This document shows positions 37,606-47,982 of a DNA stretch of 64,000 nt, piece after piece. The notes below the pieces were generated by a model, which was given only the letters and a program-made list of their open reading frames with translations, ran no database searches and was not told the origin of the DNA. Positions within the stretch are counted from its first letter, which is position 1. The number at the start of each line of letters is the position of its first letter. The stretch is from Yersinia entomophaga (GTDB taxonomy: Bacteria > Pseudomonadota > Gammaproteobacteria > Enterobacterales > Enterobacteriaceae), in NCBI RefSeq assembly GCF_001656035.1, contig NZ_CP010029.1:2668644-2732643 (forward strand). The letters run 5' to 3'. The translations under genes were made by a program, and so were the position numbers.

Positions 37606-39675
37606 TTACTGTAGCAGCGAGATATCCGCTACCTGCAAGAACAGCTCACGCAATTTACTTAACAATGTCAGACGGTTGATACGTACGGCATCGTCTTCGG
37701 CCATGACCATCACGTTATCGAAGAAGGCATCGACGTTTTCACGTAACGCAGCCAGTTCAACCAATGCTTCCTGATAACGCCCTTCGGCAAACAGCGGCTC
37801 CAGCTGATCGCGCAGCACCACCAGATGCGTTGCCAGCTGCAACTCTGCGGTTTCTTTCAGTACCGCAGCGTTCACGCGATCGTTCAGCGTATCGCTAGAT
37901 TTCGCCAGAATATTCGATACGCGTTTATTGGCCGCAGCCAGCGCCGCTGCCGCTTCCAGAGTACGGAAATGGCTAACCGCTTTCACACGCGCATCAAAAT
38001 CTGCCGGTTTGGTCGGACGACGAGCCAACACCGCCTGAATGGTATCAACGCTGTGGCCTTCTTCCTGATACCAGGCGCGGAAACGACCCAGCATGAATTC
38101 AACCACTTCATCCACAACCTTGCCGTTAGTCAGCTTGCTGCCATACAGGCGCACCGCTTCTTCGGTCAGGGTTTGCAGATCCAACGGCAAGTTCTTCTCA
38201 ACGAGAATACGCAGTACGCCCAGTGAAGCACGACGCAGCGCAAACGGATCTTTATCGCCTTTTGGATGCTGACCAATACCAAAGATACCTGCCAGCGTGT
38301 CCATCTTGTCGGCTATCGCCAGTGCACAAGCGACCGGGTTAGACGGCAGATCGTCACCGGCAAAGCGCGGTTGATACTGTTCGTTTAACGCAACGGCAAC
38401 GTCTTCAGCTTCGCCATCGTGGCGGGCATAGTGCATTCCCATCACGCCTTGGGTATCAGTGAATTCGAATACCATGTTGGTCATCAAATCACACTTGGAA
38501 AGCAAGCCAGCGCGCGTAGCATGGTTAACATCCGCACCAATTTGTTCTGCTACCCAACCGGCCAGAGCCTGAATACGGTCGGTTTTATCACGCAGCGTCC
38601 CCAACTGCTGTTGGAACAGCACGGTTTCCAGACGCGGCAGATTATCTTCCAGACGCTGTTTACGGTCAGTCTTGAAGAAGAATTCGGCGTCAGCCAAACG
38701 CGGGCGAACCACCTTCTCATTACCGGAAATGATTTGCTGCGGATCTTTAGATTCGATATTGGCAACGAAGATGAAGTTAGGCAGCAATTTGCCCGCGGTG
38801 TCATACACCGGGAAATATTTCTGATCCCCTTTCATGGTGTAAACCAGCGCTTCCGCAGGAACAGCGAGGAATTTCTCTTCAAACTTCGCCGTCAGAACTA
38901 CCGGCCATTCAACCAGCGAAGCCACTTCTTCCAGCAGGCTTTCACTCAGATCGGCAACGCCGCCAATCTTCTGCGCAGCCAGCTCGGCATCACGTTTGAT
39001 AATGGATTTACGCAATTCATAGTCAGCGATAACTTTGCCGCGTTCCAGCAGGATCTGCGGATACTGATCGGCATTATCGATGGTGAATTCGGCTTCACCC
39101 ATAAAGCGGTGGCCGCGAATCACGCGATCAGAATCAATGCCTAACACGGTGCCAGCAATCAGCTCATTCCCCAGCAACAGCGTCACGGTATGCACGGGAC
39201 GAACGAATTGGGTTTCTTTATCACCCCAGCGCATCAATTTAGGAATCGGCAGTTTGCTCAGCGCGGTATTGACCATACCGGCCAGTAACAGCTGCGCCGA
39301 CTGGCCTTTAACGTGGGCACGATACAGCAGCCATTCACCTTTATCCGTAGCCAGACGCTCGGCCTGATCCACGGTAATACCGCAACCGCGCGCCCAACCT
39401 TCGGCAGCCTTGGTTGGCTTGCCTTCGGCATCGAACGCCTGAGAAATGGCAGGGCCACGTTTTTCAACTTCACGATCGGCCTGAGCCGCGCTCAGATTGG
39501 CTACTTTAACCGCTAAACGGCGAGGAGCGGCAAACCAGCTGACGTCACCGTGAGATAAATTGGCGTTATCCAGCTCGGCGGTCAGGTTGGCAGCAAAAGA
39601 TTCCGCCAGGGAACGAAGAGCCTTCGGCGGCAATTCTTCCGTGCCGATTTCCACCAGGAAAGTCTGTTGAGTCAT
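37606..39675 (-). CDS. glyS: Glycyl-tRNA synthetase beta subunit
   Basis: The 689-residue protein matches the E. coli GlyS length (689) and contains [19 protein letters not shown] at the start, [30 protein letters not shown] and a DALR-like anticodon domain at the end. It forms the alpha2-beta2 enzyme with GlyQ. It lies 9 bases after glyQ, as in E. coli. Confidence 0.98.
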   Translation of the reverse strand: MTQQTFLVEIGTEELPPKALRSLAESFAANLTAELDNANLSHGDVSWFAAPRRLAVKVANLSAAQADREVEKRGPAISQAFDAEGKPTKAAEGWARGCGITVDQAERLATDKGEWLLYRAHVKGQSAQLLLAGMVNTALSKLPIPKLMRWGDKETQFVRPVHTVTLLLGNELIAGTVLGIDSDRVIRGHRFMGEAEFTIDNADQYPQILLERGKVIADYELRKSIIKRDAELAAQKIGGVADLSESLLEEVASLVEWPVVLTAKFEEKFLAVPAEALVYTMKGDQKYFPVYDTAGKLLPNFIFVANIESKDPQQIISGNEKVVRPRLADAEFFFKTDRKQRLEDNLPRLETVLFQQQLGTLRDKTDRIQALAGWVAEQIGADVNHATRAGLLSKCDLMTNMVFEFTDTQGVMGMHYARHDGEAEDVAVALNEQYQPRFAGDDLPSNPVACALAIADKMDTLAGIFGIGQHPKGDKDPFALRRASLGVLRILVEKNLPLDLQTLTEEAVRLYGSKLTNGKVVDEVVEFMLGRFRAWYQEEGHSVDTIQAVLARRPTKPADFDARVKAVSHFRTLEAAAALAAANKRVSNILAKSSDTLNDRVNAAVLKETAELQLATHLVVLRDQLEPLFAEGRYQEALVELAALRENVDAFFDNVMVMAEDDAVRINRLTLLSKLRELFLQVADISLLQ

Positions 39676-39684
39676 GACAGCCTC

Positions 39685-40599
39685 TTAGTTCTGATTCTTT
39701 TTGCACATAGGGAAGCCAAGGGCTTCGCGGGAAGCGTAGTACGCCTCGGCGACAGCTTTGGTCAGCGTACGGATGCGCAGAATATAGCGTTGACGCTCGG
39801 TCACGGAGATCGCTTTACGTGCGTCCAGCAGGTTAAAAGTGTGGCCTGCTTTCAAAATGCGCTCGTAGGCCGGCAACGGCAGCGGATTTTCCAGCGCCAG
39901 CAATGACTGGGCTTCTTTCTCATACTGCTCGAAGCAGGAGAACAAGAAATCCACATCGGCGTATTCGAAGTTATAGGTTGATTGCTCAACTTCATTCTGA
40001 TGATAAATATCGCCGTAGGTGGTTTTACCCAATGGGCCATCGCACCAGACCAGATCGTATACGCTGTCCACGCCCTGGATATACATCGCCAGACGTTCCA
40101 GACCGTAAGTGATTTCACCCGTAACTGGCTTGCACTCCAGCCCGCCCACTTGCTGGAAGTAGGTAAACTGGGTGACTTCCATACCATTCAGCCACACTTC
40201 CCAGCCCAGCCCCCAGGCACCCAGCGTTGGGTTTTCCCAGTTATCTTCGACGAAGCGAATATCGTGAATGGTCGGATCCAGACCCAACTCTTTCAAAGAA
40301 CCCAAATACAGTTCCTGAATGTTGTCTGGTGAAGGCTTAATGATCACCTGGAACTGGTAATAATGTTGCAGGCGGTTAGGGTTCTCACCGTAGCGACCAT
40401 CGGTCGGACGGCGGGAAGGCTGTACATAAGCAGCAGCGATTGGCTCTGGGCCAAGCGCCCGCAGGCAGGTCATTGGGTGGGAGGTACCCGCGCCGACTTC
40501 CATGTCCAATGGTTGAACAATGGTGCAGCCTTGGCGCGCCCAATATTCCTGTAACGTCAGGATCAGGCCCTGAAAGGTCTTGGTATCAAACTTTTGCAT
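39685..40599 (-). CDS. glyQ: Glycyl-tRNA synthetase alpha subunit
   Basis: The 304-residue catalytic subunit has the class II core: [42 protein letters not shown] (in two parts) and [16 protein letters not shown]. It is the first gene of glyQS. The promoter must lie in the 350 bases upstream. Confidence 0.98.
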   Translation of the reverse strand: MQKFDTKTFQGLILTLQEYWARQGCTIVQPLDMEVGAGTSHPMTCLRALGPEPIAAAYVQPSRRPTDGRYGENPNRLQHYYQFQVIIKPSPDNIQELYLGSLKELGLDPTIHDIRFVEDNWENPTLGAWGLGWEVWLNGMEVTQFTYFQQVGGLECKPVTGEITYGLERLAMYIQGVDSVYDLVWCDGPLGKTTYGDIYHQNEVEQSTYNFEYADVDFLFSCFEQYEKEAQSLLALENPLPLPAYERILKAGHTFNLLDARKAISVTERQRYILRIRTLTKAVAEAYYASREALGFPMCKKNQN

Positions 40600-40948
40600 G
40601 TTGGATTCGCACGCGATACAAGTGGATAAAATGGAATGAATCAGTATACCCGCTGACCGTAAGATATACAGCCAGAATCCGGCGAGATGTGTAAATCAGA
40701 GGGGGTTTGTTGATTAAATATCCAGTTAAAGGACGTGAAATAACGTAGTAAAGCGGAAATAACCGGCGAGAACCTTAGGTAAAATAATAGAATTCCGATG
40801 AACTAATGGAATCAATCTATGACTCGCCTGCGGAAATAGCACGGTCAGAACCGTATCCACTGATATAAACCGAGCGACAAGAAGTACCGGTAAGATACGG
40901 TCTGAAACTGTTAATCACGACAAGCTCTTTCACCGCCAGCCCCTTATT
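40600..40948. other. Intergenic region upstream of glyQ
   Basis: The 349-base stretch includes the glyQS promoter area and an imperfect inverted repeat, CAGAACCGTATC (40846-40857) with GATACGGTCTG (40894-40904), spaced by 36 bases. No open frame of note. The repeat could be a long terminator for the lipoprotein gene, or a small structured RNA. Confidence 0.4.
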
Positions 40949-41233
40949 TTAATAACCAATCCAGCAGTGCCATGCCAACGGTGACCACGCGACTGAATCG
41001 GTATTCTGGTCACGGCGGCGCCCTATCGGAGCAGCAGGGATCGGTTCCCTAGAGCCATACTCGATAAAACAATGATCTGATTTTTGGTCATCGCACAGAG
41101 ATGGGTAGGTATCACATGAAAATGCCCCTCCGCCTAAGGGATAAGCGGCAAGAGTATGAGAGCAACCGAGGAGCAACCCCAGCCCAAAGGTACACACTGA
41201 CGACATCCTTAGAATATTTCGCTTAGATGACAT
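40949..41233 (-). CDS. Small cysteine-containing lipoprotein or exported protein
   Basis: The 94-residue product from the ATG at 41233 has a signal peptide with a possible lipobox (LLLGC, Cys24) or alternatively signal peptidase cleavage after HTLAA. The mature part has four further cysteines (C40, C47, C55, C89), enough for two disulfides in the periplasm. I do not recognise the family. E. coli has the small lipoprotein gene ysaB at the same place next to glyQ, but I see no clear sequence match. TAGGAG is 9 bases before the start, supporting translation. Confidence 0.65.
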   Translation of the reverse strand: MSSKRNILRMSSVCTFGLGLLLGCSHTLAAYPLGGGAFSCDTYPSLCDDQKSDHCFIEYGSREPIPAAPIGRRRDQNTDSVAWSPLAWHCWIGY

Positions 41234-41416
41234 AATATACACTCCTATATAATTACACATTGCAACAATAATGGTGTTTAATGCTGCAATTGATCAATTA
41301 TTAACCAATGGTTATCTGCGTCAAGTTTCTGCCCAAATATAAAATGAGTAGGTTGCTTATCAGGCACCGAACGGCGATTATCCTCCTGCCGAGCATCTCA
41401 TAGAGGAAACAGTAAG

Positions 41417-41989
41417 ATGGCTTTAGAACGCTGTGGTTGGGTCACTGCCGATCCGTTATATCTTGCCTATCACGACAAGGAATGGGGAATTCCTCAGCGA
41501 AACAGTCAGGCGCTGTTTGAGATGATCTGTCTGGAAGGACAACAAGCCGGCTTATCTTGGATTACCGTCTTAAAAAAGCGTGAAAATTACCGAAAAGCTT
41601 TCCATAATTTCGATCCTCATTTGGTAGCCAAAATGGGGCCGAATCAGGTGGAAGCATTAGTGCAAGACAGTGGCATTATTCGCCATCGCGGAAAGATTCA
41701 GGCCATTATTACCAATGCTCAGGCATATCTGGCTATGGAGGCTAACGGCGAAGATTTCTCCGAATTTATTTGGAGTTTTGTCGATAATACGCCGAAAGTT
41801 AATCACTGGTGGAGCCTGGCAGAAGCCCCTGCAACCACACCCGTTTCAGATGCAATGTCCAAGGCGCTGAAAAAGAAAGGCTTTAAATTTATTGGCTCAA
41901 CTATCTGTTATGCCTTTATGCAAGCCACAGGCTTGGTGAACGATCATATGTGCAACTGTTTCTGTCATCCGGATAACGCCAATAAATGA
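41417..41989 (+). CDS. tag: 3-methyladenine DNA glycosylase I
   Basis: The 190-residue repair enzyme removes 3-methyladenine. It begins with CGWVTADPLYLAYHDKEWG and has LFEMICLEGQQAGLSW and the end MQATGLVNDHMCNCFCH with the zinc-binding His/Cys residues of Tag (E. coli 187 residues). Its stop overlaps the ATG of yiaC (ATGA), as in E. coli where the two genes form a unit. Confidence 0.96.
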   Translation: MALERCGWVTADPLYLAYHDKEWGIPQRNSQALFEMICLEGQQAGLSWITVLKKRENYRKAFHNFDPHLVAKMGPNQVEALVQDSGIIRHRGKIQAIITNAQAYLAMEANGEDFSEFIWSFVDNTPKVNHWWSLAEAPATTPVSDAMSKALKKKGFKFIGSTICYAFMQATGLVNDHMCNCFCHPDNANK

Positions 41990-42423
41990 TCCGTAAGGCG
42001 AATGCTGAAGATCATAATGCGTTGATCGAGTTATGGTTACCAAGCACCATCGCTGCTCACCCTTTCGTGCCAGAGAGCTACTGGCGCGAAAGCCTTGATT
42101 TGGTAAGCAATACCTATATTCCTCAGGCTAGCAATTGGCTATATGAAACACCGAATGGCACCGTTGGATTTATCAGTGTACTGAACGAACAATTGATCGG
42201 GGCGCTGTTTGTTGAGCAAAACTACGTCGGTCAAGGCGTTGGCCATGCTCTTATGCAACATGTGCAAACTCGTTATCCTGCGTTAATCCTTGAGGTTTAC
42301 CAAAAAAATCAGCGAGCCTACCGCTTTTACCGTAAGCATGGGTTTAACGTTTCAGAGCGATCTTATAATGAAGAAACGGGAAATTATGTTTTAACCATGC
42401 ATTGGGTAAATCATCAAAGATAA
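41986..42423 (+). CDS. yiaC: GNAT N-acetyltransferase YiaC
   Basis: The 145-residue GNAT protein has the acetyl-CoA motif A region (VEQNYVGQGVGHALMQHV, with Q/R-x-x-G-x-G as GQGVGH) and the motif B end YRFYRKHGFNV. E. coli YiaC (146) is a protein lysine acetyltransferase. It is translationally coupled to tag. Confidence 0.93.
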   Translation: MIRKANAEDHNALIELWLPSTIAAHPFVPESYWRESLDLVSNTYIPQASNWLYETPNGTVGFISVLNEQLIGALFVEQNYVGQGVGHALMQHVQTRYPALILEVYQKNQRAYRFYRKHGFNVSERSYNEETGNYVLTMHWVNHQR

Positions 42424-42682
42424 AAATAAATATTATTGGCTATTTTCCTACTAAGACTATTAAATTTTAATTACTGACTACAATTGGCCTCGCCGCAAAT
42501 AAAAAAATAAATGTTATTGGATAGGTTAATATTCAAACCTCCACCTTATAAAAAGGCACAATATAATAAATCATTTTTATATAGGCCTACACTTTCCGCG
42601 TCGATGAAAAACCCAAGATGATAATGGAATATTATTTATATAAACATTCATATTTCATTCAGAACAGCAACTTAATGGTGCT

Positions 42683-43570
42683 ATGACTATGGTCGATAAA
42701 ACTAAGCCCCCGTTATTTTTGTTCTTGCTTTCATCCACTCCATCCTTAGCCGAAGACGGGTTCTATTTCGAATAGTATATATCAAAATGGATGCGTGTAT
42801 GAAACCCCAAATAGGCAAAATGAATAAAACATGCTTTTATTCAAACGATTACTTCAGTTGGAAACCATGATGTTTACTCCCTAATAGCAAACTGGATCAG
42901 AAATCTCCCGCCGCTGATCTGGGCATAAAGTCTATACTGGGACCAGGTTACGCTTTACAACGTTGTCATTCATGGGCGTTATAATCAGGTCGAACCGCCT
43001 GGCGCGGTATAAAAAATTTTTCCCGGTAAAGATATACTTTGCTCAATAAACGGGGAAATTGTTAGCCTGAGTATGACTGACTATAACTGTGATAATAACG
43101 AAATTGCAGATAGAAACAGCATTGAACTCGCCCTATCATTAACGAACCCACTTTTTTATTGGATCTACCCGCGAAGGTACTATAAGAAGAAGTGAAACGA
43201 ACGGCGCAAGTTCATTCTCTAACCACATGAAATATAAAACAAAGAGATGGAAAGGAAAGGAAAGGAAAGGAAAGGAAAGGAAAAACTATTTTCTCTGGTA
43301 GTTTCAAGCCATCAGAAAAAGTGAGAATTGGATTCAAATGTGATGAACGACAATATTAATAAAGCAACTCTACCAGCCTAATATCTCTATCACCTGCATC
43401 TTTATTTTTTGATAAAGACACCTTTAGTGATTCCCTGTTAATAACTACTCATCATGTATTTAAAATCATATTTAACTTATCACCCTATCAGGATGACAAG
43501 TTAAATTGTTTACCTAGTAATAATAAAGCCATTTTCCACACCATAAATAACAAAACAATTAAAAGGGATT
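42683..43570 (+). pseudogene. Decayed gene for an exported protein
   Basis: Fragments of one reading frame can be followed despite stops and frameshifts. It begins MTMVDKTKPPLFLFLLSSTPSLAEDGF, split here as a signal peptide with an AxA-like end, then a stop at 42773. The same frame continues with DVYSLIANWIRNLPPLI and GKDILCSINGEIVSLSMTDY up to about 43155, shifts by one at a T6 run (IGSTREGTIRRSETNGASSF), runs into the GGAAA repeat, and after another shift reads TIFSGSFKPSEKVRIGFKCD, two stops, and a final open stretch ending NNKTIKRD. It was a secreted protein of roughly 290 residues. I cannot name the family. It sits directly before the 714-residue secreted protein and could have been its partner. 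Confidence 0.6.
43249..43283 (+). repeat. Pentanucleotide tandem repeat (GGAAA)7
   Basis: Seven perfect GGAAA units lie inside the decayed exported-protein gene. The coding frames before and after the repeat differ by one, so the repeat number changes the downstream frame, as in phase-variable loci. Confidence 0.95.
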
Positions 43571-43573
43571 AAT

Positions 43574-45718
43574 ATGTATAAGAATATACTGATTATCATC
43601 CTGTCTTCATTTTTATTAACAGGAGCGCCAAGCATAGTTTTATCTCAGGACTTACCGTACACAAATAGGATAAATGATATTGGGCCAATTTATGATTATG
43701 ATGAACCAGGAATTGAAAGTGGCTATACGTTAATTCAACCGGAAGAGATAATTTATCTGGACATCAATGATATTTTTTCACAACACTGGCAATCAAGAAA
43801 AGAAACCTCCGTCAGTAATCCCTATCTGGATTGCGATACAGACTGCACAATATTACAGAAAAAAATTATCCCACTAAACGAAATTTTTACTCAAGCCGCT
43901 ATTGATCCGAACCATTCCAGCCAGCAAGTTTTATTAAGTTTTGCCCTAACCGAAACCAATGAGTTCAATTTTAGCATTGGACAATATCTGGATATCATCG
44001 TTGATAAAAATAGTGTCCGTCTGCTTGGCGGAGCTGTGCCAAAAGGCATTGAAACCCCTCTTAATCATCACTCCAATCAGCTCACTTTTCTTTTCCACGT
44101 TCAAGACCAGCAACTCTCTATGAGTTATATGGAGAGCGACAGCACGCAACAGCGCTACCTTTCACCAACAATAAATCTGGAAATAAAAAAATCAAAAGAA
44201 ATAAATTATTGGCCGGATATCGAGATATTCAACCCCAATCCTGGCAACCCTATACTAGTAAAGAAAATACTATTAACTAGCCAGAGCACTCATAGCCGCT
44301 TTAAACGCGGCATCGCCGGGAAAATAGGCTGTTATCTGTCTGGCCCGCTGGCACTCTACAATCTGGTGGTGCAAGGGCATTGCACTCAGGTTGAATCTGC
44401 ATGGTCGAGCATAAAGTCCTTCTTTGCCGGAAAGGACAGCACCAAAATGATAGTGATTGCAGGGAATCCCATTCCGCTAAAACCGACGGTTACCCCACCC
44501 TCTGAGCAGACTGATAACCTGAATGCATTCGAACTCAGCGTTTTGAATACCCACCTGCATCACCAAGCGCTAACGTTGCCTGCCGCAGCCGATTTCTGCC
44601 ATACATCGATAGATGAAATCAAAGGTGCTCGCTATCCGCGACAAATCAGACACACTTGCGCCAACTGGCTATCCGTCGTGTTACAGGATTTCACCCTGCT
44701 ATTCGGCAATAGCCTGCGTACCTGGTCCGCAGAGTATCTCACCCAAACGCTAAATGGTATTTTGGATCGCCAGGCAATTGATAATGATAACGACGCCCAA
44801 GATGCTTTTATTCGCCAACCTGCCGCTGGCGTGCGACTCATCCAAACCATTGCAGATATTGCTGATAGAGAAGGCCGAGCCGAAGTTATTGAGCAAGTTA
44901 GCGGGGCATTTACTCATGCGGTACAGAATTATGCCAACTATGTGATGACTCAACCTTCCTCCGGCCCCTGTACTCCTTCCTGTAGCGATTCAAGTTCAAG
45001 TCATAGCAGCTGTAGTTGTTCCGATTGCGATATAGATTCGCCATTAGCGGCTCAGGAATTGCCGCTCGGTACTTATCAGTTAACTCTCTCCGCCTATATT
45101 CCTCAACATACGCAACCGCTGATTTTACAAAATGGATTATGGGTAGAGCCAGCGCAAGGTTTTGATATCGAAATAATCCGAGGTACTTTTGCTGAGACTC
45201 GCCAACAACGATATGAATTGATGGAAACAATCCAGCTATGGCGAAATGCTTATATCGAAAAAAGAGTGTATTGCAATAAATACGGGAATTTCCCCACGCA
45301 AATAGATACGGCACGCTTCGCCGGGCAGTCCACCAGCACTCTGCTGCGCAGTACCTTGCGGTACTTTGACGAAAATAACCTGATTGCAGTAGTCCGATTT
45401 AATAACCAAATTATTAATGTGAGCGCGGTATCTCGTTTTTCTGATCCCGATGAAGACGCAAGCATCATACAAGCGAATATTATTGCTACGTTGACTCACC
45501 CGGCCTACGTTTTAACCCCCAATAATGAAGGTACCGTTCGCCGCGCTGGCACGGCTGCTCTGCATCAACTTATTCAGCAACTGATTGCCGATGGCGTTCA
45601 AACGCTTAGTTCACATGTCATTTCAACGCCTTCCGCTATTGTGAAAAAGCGCCTTGGCTTCAGTTTTATCCCTGACAAACCCCATAGCATCACGCCAACA
45701 CCTAATAGCGATCTTTAG
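43574..45718 (+). CDS. Large secreted protein, toxin-like, with GNAT-like C-terminus
   Basis: I do not recognise this 714-residue family. It has a signal peptide (about 1-25). Residues 30-235 look beta-rich and may be a lectin-like sandwich. A basic site RFKR-G (242-245) fits the furin consensus R-x-K/R-R and is followed by a Cys-bounded hydrophobic stretch (C253, C270). Residues 315-460 are helical. A Ser/Cys-rich linker (461-486, five Cys) leads to a last domain in which 600-700 resembles a GNAT acyltransferase: strands at 602-620, RRAGTA (656-661) like motif A (Q/R-x-x-G-x-G/A), and AIVKKRLGF like motif B. The order suggests an AB-type toxin, which is inference. The gene is AT-rich at its 5' end, lies in an insertion between yiaC and yiaD and seems intact. 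Confidence 0.7.
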   Translation: MYKNILIIILSSFLLTGAPSIVLSQDLPYTNRINDIGPIYDYDEPGIESGYTLIQPEEIIYLDINDIFSQHWQSRKETSVSNPYLDCDTDCTILQKKIIPLNEIFTQAAIDPNHSSQQVLLSFALTETNEFNFSIGQYLDIIVDKNSVRLLGGAVPKGIETPLNHHSNQLTFLFHVQDQQLSMSYMESDSTQQRYLSPTINLEIKKSKEINYWPDIEIFNPNPGNPILVKKILLTSQSTHSRFKRGIAGKIGCYLSGPLALYNLVVQGHCTQVESAWSSIKSFFAGKDSTKMIVIAGNPIPLKPTVTPPSEQTDNLNAFELSVLNTHLHHQALTLPAAADFCHTSIDEIKGARYPRQIRHTCANWLSVVLQDFTLLFGNSLRTWSAEYLTQTLNGILDRQAIDNDNDAQDAFIRQPAAGVRLIQTIADIADREGRAEVIEQVSGAFTHAVQNYANYVMTQPSSGPCTPSCSDSSSSHSSCSCSDCDIDSPLAAQELPLGTYQLTLSAYIPQHTQPLILQNGLWVEPAQGFDIEIIRGTFAETRQQRYELMETIQLWRNAYIEKRVYCNKYGNFPTQIDTARFAGQSTSTLLRSTLRYFDENNLIAVVRFNNQIINVSAVSRFSDPDEDASIIQANIIATLTHPAYVLTPNNEGTVRRAGTAALHQLIQQLIADGVQTLSSHVISTPSAIVKKRLGFSFIPDKPHSITPTPNSDL

Positions 45719-46000
45719 CCACCGGCTCTCCGCCCTGATAATTTCTTATTCTGGGCGGACAACCATTTCAATATTTGATCAACAGACTTTTCGTGCGCTC
45801 TTTGACGATAAACCGGCCAAAAAACCACATTGCGCGGCACTATCAGAGTTTTCTCAATAGTATTCTGCGACGTTTTACCGGATAACGATGCCCATCATTT
45901 TCAGCTTCCGAACCCTTAGCGGGAGCTTGCTTCAGGTTTTAGCGACGGTGGATAATTTCTTTACGAAATCCACGTTGATAAACACATTTAAGGACATCAC

Positions 46001-46660
46001 ATGCAAAAACGCACACTTGCCATTGTTGCTGCACTCTGCGCAACTTTGACTCTTTCGGCCTGTACCACTAACCCTTATACCGGCGAATCTCAAGCTGGAA
46101 AGTCTGGCTACGGTGCCGGTATCGGAGCCTTAGTGGGCGCTGGCGTGGGGGTTTTATCTTCCTCCAAAAAAGATCGCGGCAAAGGCGCACTGATTGGCGC
46201 AGCGGCAGGCGCAGCACTGGGTGGTGGTGCCGGTTACTACATGGATGTTCAGGAAGCCAAACTGCGTGACAAAATGCGTGGAACCGGCGTAAGTGTCACT
46301 CGTCAGGGTGACAATATCGTACTGAATATGCCAAATAACGTTACCTTCGACACTGATAGCAGTAATTTGAAACCAGCAGGTGCCAATACCCTGACTGGCG
46401 TGGCTATGGTATTGAAGGAGTACGAAAAAACGGCGGTCAATGTTATCGGTTATACCGATAGTACCGGCGCTCGCGCTCACAATATGAAGTTGTCCCAGCA
46501 ACGTGCCGACAGCGTAGGCAGCGCATTGATCACTCAGGGCGTAGCGGCTAACCGTATTCGTACCATTGGCGCAGGCCCGGATAACCCAGTGGCAACCAAT
46601 AGCACTGCGGCGGGTAAAGCACAAAACCGTCGAGTCGAGATCACACTTAGCCCGCTGTAA
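46001..46660 (+). CDS. yiaD: OmpA-family lipoprotein YiaD
   Basis: The 219-residue outer-membrane lipoprotein has lipobox LSAC (Cys21), a glycine-zipper region (about 35-80, GAGIGALVGAGVGV and GAAAGAALGGGAGYYMD) and an OmpA C-terminal peptidoglycan-binding domain (about 105-219) with VIGYTDSTGARAHNMKLSQQ in two parts and AQNRRVEI. It matches E. coli YiaD (219). It has its own promoter region of about 280 bases, in which I see no other gene. Confidence 0.93.
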   Translation: MQKRTLAIVAALCATLTLSACTTNPYTGESQAGKSGYGAGIGALVGAGVGVLSSSKKDRGKGALIGAAAGAALGGGAGYYMDVQEAKLRDKMRGTGVSVTRQGDNIVLNMPNNVTFDTDSSNLKPAGANTLTGVAMVLKEYEKTAVNVIGYTDSTGARAHNMKLSQQRADSVGSALITQGVAANRIRTIGAGPDNPVATNSTAAGKAQNRRVEITLSPL

Positions 46661-46778
46661 ATGACAAAAAGGGTGACGGCTCATCACTTTCTGGCCGTCC
46701 CCCCTTCACCCCCAAATCTTTCTCGCCCCAGAACATCCCCGATAAACACCGCCACCGCGCAAAGATAATCTATATCAC

Positions 46779-46901
46779 TACCCTATGGATTTCACTTTGT
46801 GGCAAGGCGGCAACCGAAAGAGTCGCCAAGAGCTTAGTCCACCAAGTGACTCGGGCGAGTGAGGGAAGCCAACACCGCCACGGCGTGAAAGATGACGGGT
46901 A
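46779..46901. repeat. ERIC-type intergenic repeat
   Basis: The 123-base stretch reads from TACCCTATGG to GATGACGGGTA and contains AGAGCTTAGTCCACCAAGTG and ACTCGGGCGAGTGAGGGAAG, diverged versions of the ERIC core (GAGCTTACATAAGTAAGTGA and the following bases). The ends are inverted repeats. It sits between yiaD and the LacI-type regulator and may be transcribed as an mRNA hairpin. Confidence 0.8.
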
Positions 46902-46943
46902 TTTGTGATAATCTGCCGCCAGTTACCCTTCCAGGACTAAACC

Positions 46944-47978
46944 GTGAGCAGTACGAAAGGACCGCGCCCATCTGGGCGAGCAACCATCAATGATGTCGCT
47001 AAGAGTGCTAAAACTGGCAAGACTAGCGTCTCTCGCTATTTGAATGGCGAACATAACCTGCTGTCCGATCGATTAAAACTGCGTATTGAAGAAGCTATCG
47101 CCAAACTAAATTATCGACCTAGTCAGGTTGCCCGCAGCCTGAAAAGGGGGCGAACCCGATTGATCGGCCTGATTTTGGCGGATATCACCAACCCTTATTC
47201 TATTGACGTTATGCGTGGTATTGAAGCCGCTTGCCGTGCTCATGGCTTTACCCTGCTGATGTGCAATACCAACAATCAGGTCGAACAAGAGCAGCATTAT
47301 CTGCAACTGTTGGGCAGTTATCAGGTGGAAGGGATTGTGGTTAATGCCGTTGGAATGCGGGAAGAGGCGCTGTCGATGCTGCAACAGTCGCGCCTGCCGA
47401 TGGTGTTGATCGATAGGAAGATCGCCGGTTTCTCCTGCGACATGATTGGCTTGAATAATGCCGAAGCGGCAATCATGGCTACCAATCATTTAGTCGAGCA
47501 AAACTATCAGTCTATTTTATTTCTTAGCGAGCCTTTGGGGCTGGTCAATACCCGCCGAGATCGTCTGATGGCGTTCAAAGCAGCGATGGCGGTGCATCCT
47601 GAGCGAGCGTCGGAACACGCTGAAGTCACGCTGGAAGATAGTCAGCGAATCAATAACATTGTCGACCAGTTCAACCAGAAACATGGGGATAAACGCCGTG
47701 CCATTTTAGTGGCCAACGGCAGCCTAACGCTGCAACTGGCACGCACCTTACGCCACAATAATATTCAGTGGGGCATCGATATTGGCCTGCTCGGATTTGA
47801 TGAGTTACCTTGGGCGGAACTGGCTGGCGTAGGGATTACCACACTTAAGCAGCCTACTTATCAAATAGGTTACGCCGCACTCGAACAATTAGTGAAACGC
47901 ATGCAGGGGAGTGATGAACCTCCGGCTGATATCATGTTTTCTGGCGAACTGGTGATACGCGGCTCGACACAGCTTTAG
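46944..47978 (+). CDS. LacI-family transcriptional regulator
   Basis: The 344-residue repressor has the LacI HTH at 12-35 (ATINDVAKSAKTGKTSVSRYL, with hinge helix RPSQVARSLKRGRT) and a periplasmic-binding-protein-like effector domain starting LIGLILADITNPY. The type resembles PtxS/KdgR-like regulators of sugar-acid use, and a ketogluconate/hydroxypyruvate reductase gene (ghrB) is 2.4 kb away, but the effector is not established. The start is a GTG with AGGA 9 bases upstream. It converges with the next gene with a 4-base gap. Confidence 0.88.
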   Translation: MSSTKGPRPSGRATINDVAKSAKTGKTSVSRYLNGEHNLLSDRLKLRIEEAIAKLNYRPSQVARSLKRGRTRLIGLILADITNPYSIDVMRGIEAACRAHGFTLLMCNTNNQVEQEQHYLQLLGSYQVEGIVVNAVGMREEALSMLQQSRLPMVLIDRKIAGFSCDMIGLNNAEAAIMATNHLVEQNYQSILFLSEPLGLVNTRRDRLMAFKAAMAVHPERASEHAEVTLEDSQRINNIVDQFNQKHGDKRRAILVANGSLTLQLARTLRHNNIQWGIDIGLLGFDELPWAELAGVGITTLKQPTYQIGYAALEQLVKRMQGSDEPPADIMFSGELVIRGSTQL

Positions 47979-47982
47979 TCCG

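Noticed and set aside
43249..43283. CRISPR array
   Set aside because: The repeat unit is 5 bases with no spacers; it is a simple tandem repeat.
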